DNA of 64,000 nucleotides, taken from the NCBI RefSeq assembly GCF_900312745.1, contig NZ_OMPD01000014.1, positions 3,348,001-3,412,000 on the forward strand, in the 5' to 3' direction. Under the pieces are notes generated by a model. The model saw only the letters and a list, made by a program, of their open reading frames with translations, made no database searches and was not told the origin of the DNA. Made by a program: the position numbers and the translations under genes. Shown in pieces: positions 44,353-53,730 of the stretch. The number at the start of each line of letters is the position of its first letter. The stretch's first letter is position 1. This DNA comes from Aquimarina sp. AU58. Lineage in GTDB: Bacteria; Bacteroidota; Bacteroidia; Flavobacteriales; Flavobacteriaceae.

Positions 44353-45447
44353 ATGAATTTCTGCAAAACTTTTCTATTATTTTTTATAATCGTTAGTGCA
44401 TCAATACATGCTCAAAAAATGCAATTCGAAGACTACGACCCGCCCTCTACTCTAGTCGTTCCCGAGACAGAAATTAAAAAAGCAAAATTCCCTTTTATCG
44501 ATGTTCATAACCATCAATTTAGAATGCCAACCCAAAACCTGCAGGATGTTGTTACCGAAATGGATAAACTAAACATGGGGGTTATGGTAAATCTATCAGG
44601 AAGAGGTCGAGGGTCTGATGAACATCTTATCAAATCACTAGAAAATGTTAAAACTAATTTCCCAAATAGATTTATCGTATTTACAAATATTGATCTTAAA
44701 GGAATTGATGAACCTGGTTGGACAGAAAAAACAGTTGCTCAAATAGAAAAAGATGTAGCCATGGGAGCCAACGGATTAAAAATCTATAAAAGTCAAGGGA
44801 TGGATAATAAGGATAGTAAAGGTAATCGCATTAAGATCGATGATCCTAGAATAGGGCCTGTATGGGAAAAATGTGGTGAGCTAGGTATCCCGGTTTTGAT
44901 ACATTCTGCAGATCCAAAATCATTTTGGGATGCACATGATAATAAGAATGAGCGTTGGCTAGAACTTAAACTACGATCAAGAAGAAAAAGAGATTCCAAA
45001 GTAACCGGTTCCTGGGAAACCATTATACAAGAACAACACAATATTTTTAAAAAACATAAAAACACCAAATTTATCAATGCACATTTAGGTTGGTACGGAA
45101 ACAACCTGGCAAAACTTGCAAAACTTATGGATGAAATACCTAATATGTATAGCGAAATTGGAGCAGTTATAGCAGAATTAGGTAGGCAGCCTCGTAACGC
45201 AAAAGCTTTCCTTACCAAATACCAGGATAGAGTAATGTTTGGAAAAGACTCTTGGAACCCCGAAGAGTATTATACCTACTTTAGGGTTTTAGAATCAGAC
45301 GATGAGTATTTTCCTTACTACAAAAGATATCATGCTTTCTGGAAAATGTATGGATTAGATCTTGATGACGAAGTATTAAAAAAGCTATATTATAAGAATG
45401 CTCTAAAGATAATTCCAAATATCGATAAGAGCCTATTTCCAAAATAG
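44353..45447 (+). CDS. Exported amidohydrolase-2 family hydrolase
   Basis: A 364-aa protein with a signal peptide (residues 1-20, ending SIHAQ). It belongs to the amidohydrolase 2 metal-dependent TIM-barrel group. Landmarks are FIDVHNHQFRM (first metal-binding HxH), GIPVLIHSADP, FINAHLGWYG and the Asp in VMFGKDSWNP. The family includes decarboxylases and hydrolases of aromatic or lactone substrates, so the substrate cannot be fixed. Export is unusual for the group but seen in Bacteroidota. It is monocistronic. Confidence 0.88.
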   Translation: MNFCKTFLLFFIIVSASIHAQKMQFEDYDPPSTLVVPETEIKKAKFPFIDVHNHQFRMPTQNLQDVVTEMDKLNMGVMVNLSGRGRGSDEHLIKSLENVKTNFPNRFIVFTNIDLKGIDEPGWTEKTVAQIEKDVAMGANGLKIYKSQGMDNKDSKGNRIKIDDPRIGPVWEKCGELGIPVLIHSADPKSFWDAHDNKNERWLELKLRSRRKRDSKVTGSWETIIQEQHNIFKKHKNTKFINAHLGWYGNNLAKLAKLMDEIPNMYSEIGAVIAELGRQPRNAKAFLTKYQDRVMFGKDSWNPEEYYTYFRVLESDDEYFPYYKRYHAFWKMYGLDLDDEVLKKLYYKNALKIIPNIDKSLFPK

Positions 45448-45486
45448 AAAATAAGCGACTTGTTAGATTTCCATATTATGAAACAA

Positions 45487-45528
45487 TTGATATACCAAAT
45501 ATCGTATATACAATATTTGGTATATCAA
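45487..45528. terminator. Bidirectional hairpin between convergent genes
   Basis: TTGATATACCAAATAT/ATATTTGGTATATCAA, 16-bp perfect stem with 10-nt loop. A clear T-tract is absent, so termination is likely but not certain. Confidence 0.6.
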
Positions 45529-45553
45529 TCTAAACCATAAACCAATTATACTA

Positions 45554-46537
45554 CTAATCTAATAATGCCAGGACATCCAAAATTTCTTGTGTTGTTTTAG
45601 GCTCAAAGGTAAATGAAAGCTCTTCTTCTTCAGAAATAACTACATTTTTAATCGCCAAATACTGTTGATTATTCTCTATAGTAATTACCACATAAGTAAC
45701 TGCCAGCCCAACCGGTAAAGAATCTGTATAGCTTTGTATGATTGGAGTCCCGGCATTAAAGATTTTAACAACAGCAGGCAAGTTATTTTCTTTAAAGACT
45801 AAATACACAGCAGTTTCTGCAGCGTTAGGGCTATTCGTTAAATTAATATAATTTGTAGTTTTTGCCCCCGGATATGCATAAAACTTATCGCAATTTGACC
45901 ATCCGGTATCAAATACATCATAGATATAAGAGGATGGAGCTGCATTATACATAATACCACTTGTACCATTACCAATTCCTACATCTCGTGTAGCATTCCA
46001 AACAATGGCACCATCATTTGTTGCAGTACCAGTAAAAGGAAGCATATCATCATCAGCACCTCCCGTAGATGGAACCTGAACCTGATAAAATGTACCTGGT
46101 GCCATATCCAGAGAATTTCCGTTTTGAGTAACCACAACCTCGGTCTCTCCTTCAGAAAGAAGAAAGGTATTTTCATCAGAAAAATTAACTGCATTAGTAG
46201 GTTTATTTGACAAAATCATTTGACTGGCCGTAAATATCTCTCTAATAGAAACATCTACTGTACCATTAATTAAATTTCCATCACTATCAACTAATGAATT
46301 TGGAGGAAAAATCACTTTAGTCCCATCTTCTCCGGTAATAGTACCTCCAATCGTTGCATCAACTGTAAAATCTTGTTTTTGCACACCATTTGCCTCATAA
46401 AATCCCAGGATATCTTGATAACCAAGAATTTCTTGCTGTGGTATCAGTTCATCATCATTTTTTGAACAACTGCTTATCAAAAAAGCAGTTAATAATACCA
46501 TTACCATTCCGAATATATTCTTTAACGTATTCATCAT
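45554..46537 (-). CDS. Lipoprotein with ZU5-like domain
   Basis: A 327-aa lipoprotein (LISSC, Cys24; then SKNDDELIP). Residues 55-165 have the pattern IGGTITGEDGTKVIFPPNSL, VDSDGNLINGTVDVSIREIF, LLSEGETEVVVTQNG and GTFYQVQVP, typical of ZU5-like beta domains in Bacteroidota envelope proteins. The second half is another beta-rich domain (FDTGWSNCDKFYAYPG, VYLVFKENNLPAVVKIF). The role is unknown, possibly cell-surface structure or binding. Confidence 0.8.
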   Translation of the reverse strand: MMNTLKNIFGMVMVLLTAFLISSCSKNDDELIPQQEILGYQDILGFYEANGVQKQDFTVDATIGGTITGEDGTKVIFPPNSLVDSDGNLINGTVDVSIREIFTASQMILSNKPTNAVNFSDENTFLLSEGETEVVVTQNGNSLDMAPGTFYQVQVPSTGGADDDMLPFTGTATNDGAIVWNATRDVGIGNGTSGIMYNAAPSSYIYDVFDTGWSNCDKFYAYPGAKTTNYINLTNSPNAAETAVYLVFKENNLPAVVKIFNAGTPIIQSYTDSLPVGLAVTYVVITIENNQQYLAIKNVVISEEEELSFTFEPKTTQEILDVLALLD

Positions 46538-46701
46538 CTTAATTTTTAAAGTTTTACATCTTCATATCAATACATAAAGATTATTGTTACCCCTATTATG
46601 AATATATTTTTATAATCTTTTTTCTAGATAGTGTACAATTTCGATAACAACTTTAAATATTCCAAAAAACACAAAGCACTATTTTTCAGACATTTAACTT
46701 T

Positions 46702-46718
46702 TTGGCACACTGCTTGAT
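46702..46718 (+). promoter_or_regulatory. Sigma-54 (RpoN)-type promoter
   Basis: TTGGCACA-N4-TTGAT keeps the invariant GG at -24 and the TTG of the -12 block, 57 nt before the ATG. Confidence 0.6.
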
Positions 46719-46774
46719 ACTATAAAACTGAGAATGAAAAATTAATTTCTGTTCTCATTTTAAAACCACAGATT

Positions 46775-48106
46775 ATGAAAAATTTTGTTTTACTTTTTAC
46801 AGGCTTATTGTTAGCATCATTTACTGCTAGCGCTTCAGAAACGAATACAGAATCATCTGCCAGATATTCCAATTATGGGAAATCATTTATTTTCTCTGAA
46901 GGAGGAATCGATTTTTCGGTATATGCAGATGGTCAATTTGATTTTTATATCAATGGGCAAAGAAGCGGTGTAAGTATTGGAGTTAATGCGCCGGGAGTAA
47001 ATATAAGTTTTAATTCTGGGTATGACTATGACGCTTATGTACAATATGATGATTATGGAGCTGTAGTGCAAGTAGAAGATGTACCTATCTTTTATGACTA
47101 TTATGGTAGAATTGTACAAGCAGGAGATATTTACATTAATTATAACAATTATGGTCGTATTTCTAGAGTTGGTGGATTATATGTTCATTATAATAGCTAC
47201 GGAAATTTCTTAAACTGTACAGGTTATATTAACCGTTATAACAGGTATTACGAATACAGACCGTTTCACGCTTATTTTACAGTACCGGTAGTAAGTAGAT
47301 GTATTGTATATCAAAGACCATACAGAAGATATTATACTCCGTATAGATGTTCATATACCGTATACAGAACTAATTATTATAATGGATATTATAGCAGACC
47401 CTATAGAAGTCGTAATTATTACAGGCCTAATAGTAGAGTATCGAGTTATAATAGAGGATATAGAGGTTCTCGTGCCAGAAGCACCAATTATAGAACAAGA
47501 GATCATAGAACAGCAATGTACAAAAGAAATGATCGTAACTATAGTAGTAGAGTAGTTCGCAGCAGATCTAATTATAATAAAAGTAATGTGACTCGTAGCA
47601 GATCAAACAATTATAGTACAAGAAATAGTGCTAGAAGTAGATCTAATAATTATGGAACCAGAACTACTACCAGAAGTAGATCAAATAACAATAAGGTTGG
47701 AAACATAAACAGAACACGTTCTGTAACACCAAATACAAGAACGCGTACAACGAGTAGAAATACACAGACCAGACAGCGAGTACAATCAAATAATAGAAGT
47801 ACGCCATCTAGACAAAGAGTTCAGTCAACTCAACAAAGAACCAGAAATGCTGTAACTAACAGACCTAAGTACGACAGAAGCAGTAGATCTCGTAGTACCG
47901 TAGCAAAGACAAATCAGGTTCGAAAACAAAGAAGTTCTGGTAGAAATTACTCTGGTAATGTAACAAAACGTTCTAATAACAGTCAATATAGTAGTAAGAG
48001 AACAAATAGATCCAGAACAACAACAAATAGACAAAGAAGCAATACTTCTAGCAGAGCATCGAGATCAAACAATTCTCGTTCTCGTAGCAGCAGAAGTAGA
48101 AGCTAA
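46775..48106 (+). CDS. Secreted protein with Arg/Ser/Asn-rich low-complexity tail
   Basis: A 443-aa exported protein (signal peptide ending TASA, about residue 20). Residues 35-60 (FSEGGIDFSVYADGQFDFYI) and the following repeats (YDYYGRIVQAGDIYINY, YNNYGRISRVGGLYVHY) are homologous to the 43412 product. Residues about 200-443 are almost only Arg, Ser, Asn, Thr, Tyr and Gln (motifs such as RSRSNNY and SSRSRS), with very high positive charge and no hydrophobic core. Such a tail is probably disordered and could bind DNA, anionic polysaccharide or cell wall outside the cell. Its regulation is predicted to be shared with the paralogue. Confidence 0.82.
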   Translation: MKNFVLLFTGLLLASFTASASETNTESSARYSNYGKSFIFSEGGIDFSVYADGQFDFYINGQRSGVSIGVNAPGVNISFNSGYDYDAYVQYDDYGAVVQVEDVPIFYDYYGRIVQAGDIYINYNNYGRISRVGGLYVHYNSYGNFLNCTGYINRYNRYYEYRPFHAYFTVPVVSRCIVYQRPYRRYYTPYRCSYTVYRTNYYNGYYSRPYRSRNYYRPNSRVSSYNRGYRGSRARSTNYRTRDHRTAMYKRNDRNYSSRVVRSRSNYNKSNVTRSRSNNYSTRNSARSRSNNYGTRTTTRSRSNNNKVGNINRTRSVTPNTRTRTTSRNTQTRQRVQSNNRSTPSRQRVQSTQQRTRNAVTNRPKYDRSSRSRSTVAKTNQVRKQRSSGRNYSGNVTKRSNNSQYSSKRTNRSRTTTNRQRSNTSSRASRSNNSRSRSSRSRS

Positions 48107-48147
48107 GAAGACATATAAAACATTAAATTTTTTGGTTGGTTAGTTGG

Positions 48148-48191
48148 AAAATCCCTCAGAGTAGTATGCTTTAAGCATCTCGAGGGATTTT
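48148..48191. terminator. Terminator overlapping the flippase 3' end
   Basis: AAAATCCCTC pairs with GAGGGATTTT, with a second inner hairpin ATGC/GCAT; the right arm lies inside the last codons of the minus-strand flippase gene. Confidence 0.55.
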
Positions 48192-49628
48192 CTGTATTAA
48201 ATTGTTAATATCTACAGATACTTTCAGGAAATAAAAAACAATAGTATATCCAAGACCAATCATAATACTCTTAAGAGCGATATTAAGAATCGGATGAAAC
48301 GGTAATTCCCAAAAATAAAAACCAAAAACAAAAGCTATAACGAGCACTAATGCCAAAGCTGTTTTTTTCGAAAATGGATGCATCCCAAATTTAGCATAGA
48401 CAATCCATAACTTAGCAAAATTATAACAAAATACAGCAATACACGTAGCAATAGCTGCACCGGTAACTCCAAAAGCAGGAATCCAAAGCATATTGAGTAT
48501 CACAGTAAGAATTGCCATCCCTACTCCTATGTATAGTACCATTCTGTAATAATCTGAACTATATAGAATTGCATTATTATTTCCTAAAAGGTTATCGAAT
48601 AGCTTAGCACTCCCTATCAAAATTACAACCCAGATAAACAGTTCATACTCATCAGGAATAATTTCAAAAAGCTGATGTACATTACAAATAATTAGCACAA
48701 AAAGTAATCCACTGGTTACTAAAAGGTTAAGAGAGCTTTTTTTATACAAATCTCGCAATTGACCTTTTGCTTTTTCGTTAATTAACTTAGCGGTTAAAGG
48801 GTATGTAATCTGATGCATGGCTCTAGAAGGAATAATAATCACACTAGCGATATAAGCACATATACCATATTTAGCCACATTTTCTATAAGAAGATAACGT
48901 TCTATCATTGTCTTATCTAAATCAATTAACAAAGTAGCCACAGAACCTGCAATCAATATCAATCCAGAATATTTAAATACAGAAATATAATTATCGGGTA
49001 ATGAGAATTGTGGCTTAAAACGGTGAAGCTTCAATGCATATGCTTGCATAATCCCAGTACGTAATACATATGCACTCATGAGTGCGTATACGAATTGCTG
49101 AATTGTAAGAACTTCAAAATATACCAAAAACAAAAGAACACTTGTACATAGCCTTAAAAACAACTCTTTCATGATGTTTCCGAACACACTCTTCAGCTTT
49201 ACTTTAGACCATGCAAAAAACACTTCAAAATAAGACACTGCAAAAGCCAGAATAAAAATAGTCCAGACATAAGGTTGCACTATTGTATTCTTATCACTAA
49301 ATAAGCCCAGAATTGTAGTATAGAAAAACGAACCTATTACTCCAAGAATTAGAGCTATCAATAATGGTAAGATCAACATCATGGTTAGAAACCTATCTTG
49401 TTGTTCTCGATCAGAGTACGATGAAAAAAATTTCACCAGGGTATTATGTACACCAAATGCCATTAGAGGCCATATTAGATTTGAAGCCGTAATCAGGTAA
49501 GAGACCAATCCATAATGTTCTTCGTCCATAAAATTGGTAAATAAGAACAATGTATTTATGGCTCCAATACCAAACCCCATACAAGTAATAATAATATTTC
49601 GTATGGTTTGATTAACAACTACTCCCAT
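48171..49628 (-). CDS. Polysaccharide flippase (Wzx-like, MATE/MVF superfamily)
   Basis: A 485-aa integral membrane protein with about 14 helices spread evenly along the chain. It begins VVVNQTIRNIIITCMGFGIGAINTLF, has ARAMHQ-type residues in SRAMHQITYPL, and ends in the polysaccharide-biosynthesis C-terminal region (GVTGAAIATCIAVFCYNFAKL). It should move lipid-linked sugar units across the inner membrane during polysaccharide or lipopolysaccharide assembly. It is isolated from other sugar genes here; the glycosyltransferase and YfhO genes are 11 kb away. Confidence 0.92.
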   Translation of the reverse strand: MGVVVNQTIRNIIITCMGFGIGAINTLFLFTNFMDEEHYGLVSYLITASNLIWPLMAFGVHNTLVKFFSSYSDREQQDRFLTMMLILPLLIALILGVIGSFFYTTILGLFSDKNTIVQPYVWTIFILAFAVSYFEVFFAWSKVKLKSVFGNIMKELFLRLCTSVLLFLVYFEVLTIQQFVYALMSAYVLRTGIMQAYALKLHRFKPQFSLPDNYISVFKYSGLILIAGSVATLLIDLDKTMIERYLLIENVAKYGICAYIASVIIIPSRAMHQITYPLTAKLINEKAKGQLRDLYKKSSLNLLVTSGLLFVLIICNVHQLFEIIPDEYELFIWVVILIGSAKLFDNLLGNNNAILYSSDYYRMVLYIGVGMAILTVILNMLWIPAFGVTGAAIATCIAVFCYNFAKLWIVYAKFGMHPFSKKTALALVLVIAFVFGFYFWELPFHPILNIALKSIMIGLGYTIVFYFLKVSVDINNLIQKIPRDA

Positions 49629-49743
49629 TATTATTTTTTGATCGTTTTAATTTTAAAGCCTAAAAGTACAAAATACGAGATTAGTGGTAACATGATATTT
49701 TTTTATAAACTGAAGAAAAACATTTTTATCAATTTATAACACA

Positions 49744-49775
49744 AAAAGAGGTTGTTATTTCTAACAACCTCTTTT
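49744..49775. terminator. Intrinsic terminator
   Basis: AAAAGAGGTTGTTA/TAACAACCTCTTTT, 14-bp perfect stem and TTTC loop; downstream of the BspA-like gene that follows on the minus strand. Confidence 0.9.
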
Positions 49776-49795
49776 AATGACGTTATATTCATATT

Positions 49796-51607
49796 TTATC
49801 TAGGGCAAATCTTAGCTATATCTCCTGTAATAGTCCAGTTTTTTGCAACTATTAAAGTATTTCTTTCTACATTACCATTGCAATACTCCAGACCTTTTGC
49901 TCCTAAAGTTACATCAGATTGTAGGTTTGGTAATTTGGACCATTCGATTAATAGCGTATCATAATTATGATTAGAAAGCATAGAATCGTCTAACATTCCA
50001 AACATATTCACTACTTTGCTCACATCCCATGTACTAAGATCTTGATTAAAAGACGTAGCATTTTTAAACATAAATGACATACCCACCACCTTACTCACAT
50101 TCCATGAACTAAGATCTGCATTAAAAGATGTAGCATAAGAAAACATAGAATCCATATTACTAACCTTGCTTACATCCCAGTTACTAAGATCTCCTGTAAA
50201 AGATTGAGCATGAGTAAACATCCCTTTGGTACTAATTACATTACTAACATTCCAAGTATCGATATTCCCATTAAAAGCAATAGCTCCATTAAACATATCC
50301 GCCATATCGGTTACCTTGCTTACATTCCATTTATCAAGGTTTTTGTTAAAAGCTTTAGCTATAGAAAACATAAACCTCATGTTTGTCACATTACTTACAT
50401 CCCAGTTACCAAGATCTTGATTAAAAGAAGTAGCTTCACTAAACATAGATCCCATACTGACTACACTAGTAACGTTCCATTTGCTTATATCTCCATTAAA
50501 AACTGTAGCATCGCTAAACATACTACTCATATTCGTTACCTTACCTACATTCCAGGTACTTATATCTCCATTAAAAGAAGTAGCTTTAAAAAACATAGAA
50601 CCCATTTTTTCTACCTTACCTACATTCCATGTACTTATATTTCCATTAAACAAAGTAGCATTAGAAAACATCCCTGTCATATTAGTTACATTACTAACAT
50701 CCCATTGATCGAGATCTTTGTTAAAAGAGCTGGTGTTAGAGAACATTCTTCTCATAGTAGTTATGGTACTCACATCCCAATTATTAATATCCCCATTAAA
50801 CTTAGCACAACCATAGAACATAGAATGCAATTCTGTTACCTTTGATAAGTTTGGTATATCCTTGGCATTATAAGTCATGTTTTCACAAAAGATAAAAGCT
50901 TCGGCAAAAGACTCCCAAACATTATCTCCCCATTGCTCTATTGTTTGTAATTTTGCAGCATTTGAAACAGCACCATCTCCTTCAACTTCACCAGGTTTAT
51001 CTTTAAATTGAACTGCTGGTAATACTCCAGAAACAGACACAGTATACACTCCTGATTCTACATAGGTATGCTTCGGAGTAGTTGTTACATTAGTTTCTAT
51101 GGTTCCATCACCCCAATCGATAGTAAAATTATAGGTTAGCTCATCATTAAGTTGAAAAATAATTTCTTCATTAGCCGCTGTAGTTTTCCAGGTTGTAATA
51201 AAAGCCTCTGCTACATTTTCTAAAGAAATAGTAATCGCTGCACTCGCTTTATGTGTACCATCTGATACTTCTACAGTAATTGTATAGGTAGCATTTGCTT
51301 CAAAGTCAAGTTTTTTACCCGCTACGAGACTTAATTCTCCTACATCGGTTAACTCAAAAAGATCATTACTATTTTGGGTAAGTTCGAAAGTAATCGAAGC
51401 TTGTTCTGGATCTGTTGCTGTTACAGTACCAATAACTACATCATCAGCAATATTTTCGGCAACAGTAAATGTTTGAGCGTTAATCACTGGTGCTTTATTA
51501 ACCACAGGTTGCGGTTGCGCGTCATCATCTTTACTACATCCAATAGATAGTACGGCCATCATTAGCATAGCCAATACACTTACTTTAATTTGTTTTCGTT
51601 TCTTCAT
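49796..51607 (-). CDS. BspA-like surface lipoprotein with cadherin and PKD-like modules (1)
   Basis: A 603-aa lipoprotein (SIGC, Cys24; SKDDDAQP). Residues 40-135 are a cadherin-like repeat (INAQTFTVAENIADD, KLDFEANATYTITVEVSDGT). Residues 140-220 are a PKD-like domain (YNFTIDWGDGTIE, TPKHTYVESGVYTVSVSG). Residues 255-560 are about a dozen 25-residue BspA/DUF285 repeats (MFSNATLFNGNISTWNVGKV). The end has a Cys-containing cap (YCNGNVERN). BspA-type repeats bind host or matrix proteins in other bacteria. Closely related to the gene at 55370. Confidence 0.9.
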   Translation of the reverse strand: MKKRKQIKVSVLAMLMMAVLSIGCSKDDDAQPQPVVNKAPVINAQTFTVAENIADDVVIGTVTATDPEQASITFELTQNSNDLFELTDVGELSLVAGKKLDFEANATYTITVEVSDGTHKASAAITISLENVAEAFITTWKTTAANEEIIFQLNDELTYNFTIDWGDGTIETNVTTTPKHTYVESGVYTVSVSGVLPAVQFKDKPGEVEGDGAVSNAAKLQTIEQWGDNVWESFAEAFIFCENMTYNAKDIPNLSKVTELHSMFYGCAKFNGDINNWDVSTITTMRRMFSNTSSFNKDLDQWDVSNVTNMTGMFSNATLFNGNISTWNVGKVEKMGSMFFKATSFNGDISTWNVGKVTNMSSMFSDATVFNGDISKWNVTSVVSMGSMFSEATSFNQDLGNWDVSNVTNMRFMFSIAKAFNKNLDKWNVSKVTDMADMFNGAIAFNGNIDTWNVSNVISTKGMFTHAQSFTGDLSNWDVSKVSNMDSMFSYATSFNADLSSWNVSKVVGMSFMFKNATSFNQDLSTWDVSKVVNMFGMLDDSMLSNHNYDTLLIEWSKLPNLQSDVTLGAKGLEYCNGNVERNTLIVAKNWTITGDIAKICPR

Positions 51608-51633
51608 TTGTACATTTTTTTTTGAGGCGCATG

Positions 51634-51661
51634 CTCAGGTTTCAAAAGAAGAAAACCTGAG
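51634..51661 (-). promoter_or_regulatory. Leader hairpin of the BspA-like gene
   Basis: CTCAGGTTT/AAACCTGAG in the 5' leader, between the promoter and the ATG. A related shorter hairpin (CTCTG/CAGAG, 53661-53680) lies at the same place before the gene at 51922-53634. Confidence 0.45.
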
Positions 51662-51702
51662 GAGCTTACGTAATTTTGTTTCTAATACTTGATATTTTTA
51701 TG

Positions 51703-51710
51703 CAAACCTA
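51703..51710 (-). promoter_or_regulatory. Promoter -7 element
   Basis: Minus-strand TAGGTTTG (TAnnTTTG), about 96 nt upstream of the ATG at 51607. Confidence 0.45.
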
Positions 51711-51849
51711 GAAAGACGTTTATTACAAAAAGAAGTTGTTTTGTATTCGCTATACACTGTTGGATATTCGCTACGGTTTATTTGATATTTGATTATACGT
51801 ACTTATTAATATTATAAAAACTGATACTATAGTAAAACACTATTTAAAT

Positions 51850-51876
51850 AAAGGTTGCCAAATAATGGCAACCTTT
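51850..51876 (-). terminator. Intrinsic terminator
   Basis: AAAGGTTGCCA/TGGCAACCTTT, 11-bp perfect stem, after the propeller lipoprotein gene. Confidence 0.8.
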
Positions 51877-51921
51877 CCAGAAAAACATTTTTTTGAAGTA
51901 TAAAATGACTCAAAAAAATAA

Positions 51922-53634
51922 CTATTCATCAAATTTTATCACAGTAGTTTTATTTTCATTTACAGAATCCGAATATGCAACGTATGGTACGTTATTATCG
52001 ACTACCAAACTTACAGATCTTGCTTCTGATACAGTATATCCAGCAGCAGTTCCTATTTTTTGCCATTTATTTTCTTCAAATTTTACAACAGTAACCTCAG
52101 TACCTCCATCTATATATGCCACATAAGGGACATTATTATGAACCACTAAACTTTGATATCTTGCAGAACGTGTAGAAAAACCAGGATTTCCTATTGTACT
52201 CCAAGCATTATTTTCATATTTCATCACTGTTGTTTTTCCGCCATTCGCATAATCTTTATACGCAATATATAGTATTCCATTATCAATTACCATACTTTGG
52301 TATTCTGCTCGCCCTGCTGATACTCCAGGGGTATTACCAACATTACTCCACTTCCCATCTTTAAAATGCATTACAGTAGTTTTATTGTCATTATTCTGAT
52401 CGGTATATGCTACATAAGGAATATTATTATCAACCACTAAACTTTGATAACTGGCAGAACCTGCAGAAAACCTTTCTTCACCTACATTTATCCATTTATC
52501 AGCTTCAAACTTCATTACTGTAGTTTTTCCATCATTCCCATTCTGACTATAAGCTACGTAAGGCACTCCATTATTAATAGCCAGACTTTGATCAGATGCT
52601 CCAACAGCAGAAAAACCGGCAACACCAACATTTTTCCATACTCCTCCTTCAAACTTTACCAAGCTAGTTTTTCTTTCACTATTATGATCACTATAAGCCA
52701 TATAAGGGATTCCATTATAGAATTTTAAACTTGGATAACCTGCTTTTCCATCAGAAACCCCAGCTTCTGATCCAACATGTTTCCAACTACCATTTTCATA
52801 CTTCATTACCATAGCCTTAAATTGATTACCAATATCGCCATATGCAACATAAGGTATTCCATTAGAAATAGCCAGGCTATGTTCATAGGTTCTTCCTACC
52901 GAAAATCCTGCATTACCTACTATTTTCCAGCTTGCAGCTATATCTTTTAGTGTTATGTTTACAGTAGCGTTTTTTGATACTTCTCCACTCATTACTTTTA
53001 CCACTGCTGTAACAGTAGTACGAGTTTCAAAATCAAATAAAGATGGATTTTTTACGTTTAATTCTCCTGTAGCACTATTAATACTTAAAGCGTCTGCGGG
53101 CTCTTGAGAAGTGATGCTGAAAGTGACGTCTCCTTCGCTCGCCGTCCCGGATACTGTACCAATACTCTGTCCTTCTTCTGGGTTCTCATTTATTTCTGTT
53201 TTGAAATCGGTTGTGGTTACAATAACTGCTGGTGGATCAGTTTCATCAACATCTGTAATTGCTATCGTAATTTTAGCGTCCTTTGAAATTGTACCACTTT
53301 TTACGGTAACCACCCCAATAATTGAAGTACGGGTTTCAAAATCAAACAGTGACACTTCTTTCACTTTTAATTCTCCTGTCTTAGCATCAATAGACATCGC
53401 ATTTTTAGGATCCTGACTAGTCAGAGTAAAAGACACCTCTCCTTGGCTAGCTTTGCCAGTTACTTTTCCTATACTTTGCCCTACTGTCGGGTTTTCATCT
53501 ATTGCTATAGTAAAATCAGCAGTTGTCACCGTGATCGGTGCAATATTTTCGTCATCGCTTTTACATCCTGTTACTATTATGGCCATTATAAATAAAGCCA
53601 ATGCGCTTACTTTAATTTGTTTTTGTTTCTTCAT
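51922..53634 (-). CDS. Surface lipoprotein: cadherin-like repeats plus predicted seven-bladed propeller
   Basis: A 570-aa lipoprotein (IVTGC, Cys24; KSDDEN). Residues 35-235 are two cadherin-like repeats (FTIAIDENPTVGQSIG, SLFDFETRTS) close to those at 15932-17470. Residues about 238-570 hold seven repeats of about 46 residues with the core SLVVDNNIPYVAYTDQ...KTTVMKFE...W..VG. The segment SWKIVGNAGF just before the first repeat supplies the strand missing after the last one, which is how beta-propellers close. Probably a binding protein. The signal peptide and leader are close to those of the gene at 49796. Confidence 0.85.
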   Translation of the reverse strand: MKKQKQIKVSALALFIMAIIVTGCKSDDENIAPITVTTADFTIAIDENPTVGQSIGKVTGKASQGEVSFTLTSQDPKNAMSIDAKTGELKVKEVSLFDFETRTSIIGVVTVKSGTISKDAKITIAITDVDETDPPAVIVTTTDFKTEINENPEEGQSIGTVSGTASEGDVTFSITSQEPADALSINSATGELNVKNPSLFDFETRTTVTAVVKVMSGEVSKNATVNITLKDIAASWKIVGNAGFSVGRTYEHSLAISNGIPYVAYGDIGNQFKAMVMKYENGSWKHVGSEAGVSDGKAGYPSLKFYNGIPYMAYSDHNSERKTSLVKFEGGVWKNVGVAGFSAVGASDQSLAINNGVPYVAYSQNGNDGKTTVMKFEADKWINVGEERFSAGSASYQSLVVDNNIPYVAYTDQNNDNKTTVMHFKDGKWSNVGNTPGVSAGRAEYQSMVIDNGILYIAYKDYANGGKTTVMKYENNAWSTIGNPGFSTRSARYQSLVVHNNVPYVAYIDGGTEVTVVKFEENKWQKIGTAAGYTVSEARSVSLVVDNNVPYVAYSDSVNENKTTVIKFDE

Positions 53635-53730
53635 TTGTATATTAATTTATCAGGATTACGCTCTGATCAAAAAACCAGAGGAGTATCCCTAATTCTGTTT
53701 TTAATAATTGATATTTTGATGCAACCATTT

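Noticed and set aside
50204..50845. Long plus-strand open frames opposite the BspA repeats
   Set aside because: They are antisense images of the 75-bp BspA coding repeats, with the same period and no start or promoter of their own.
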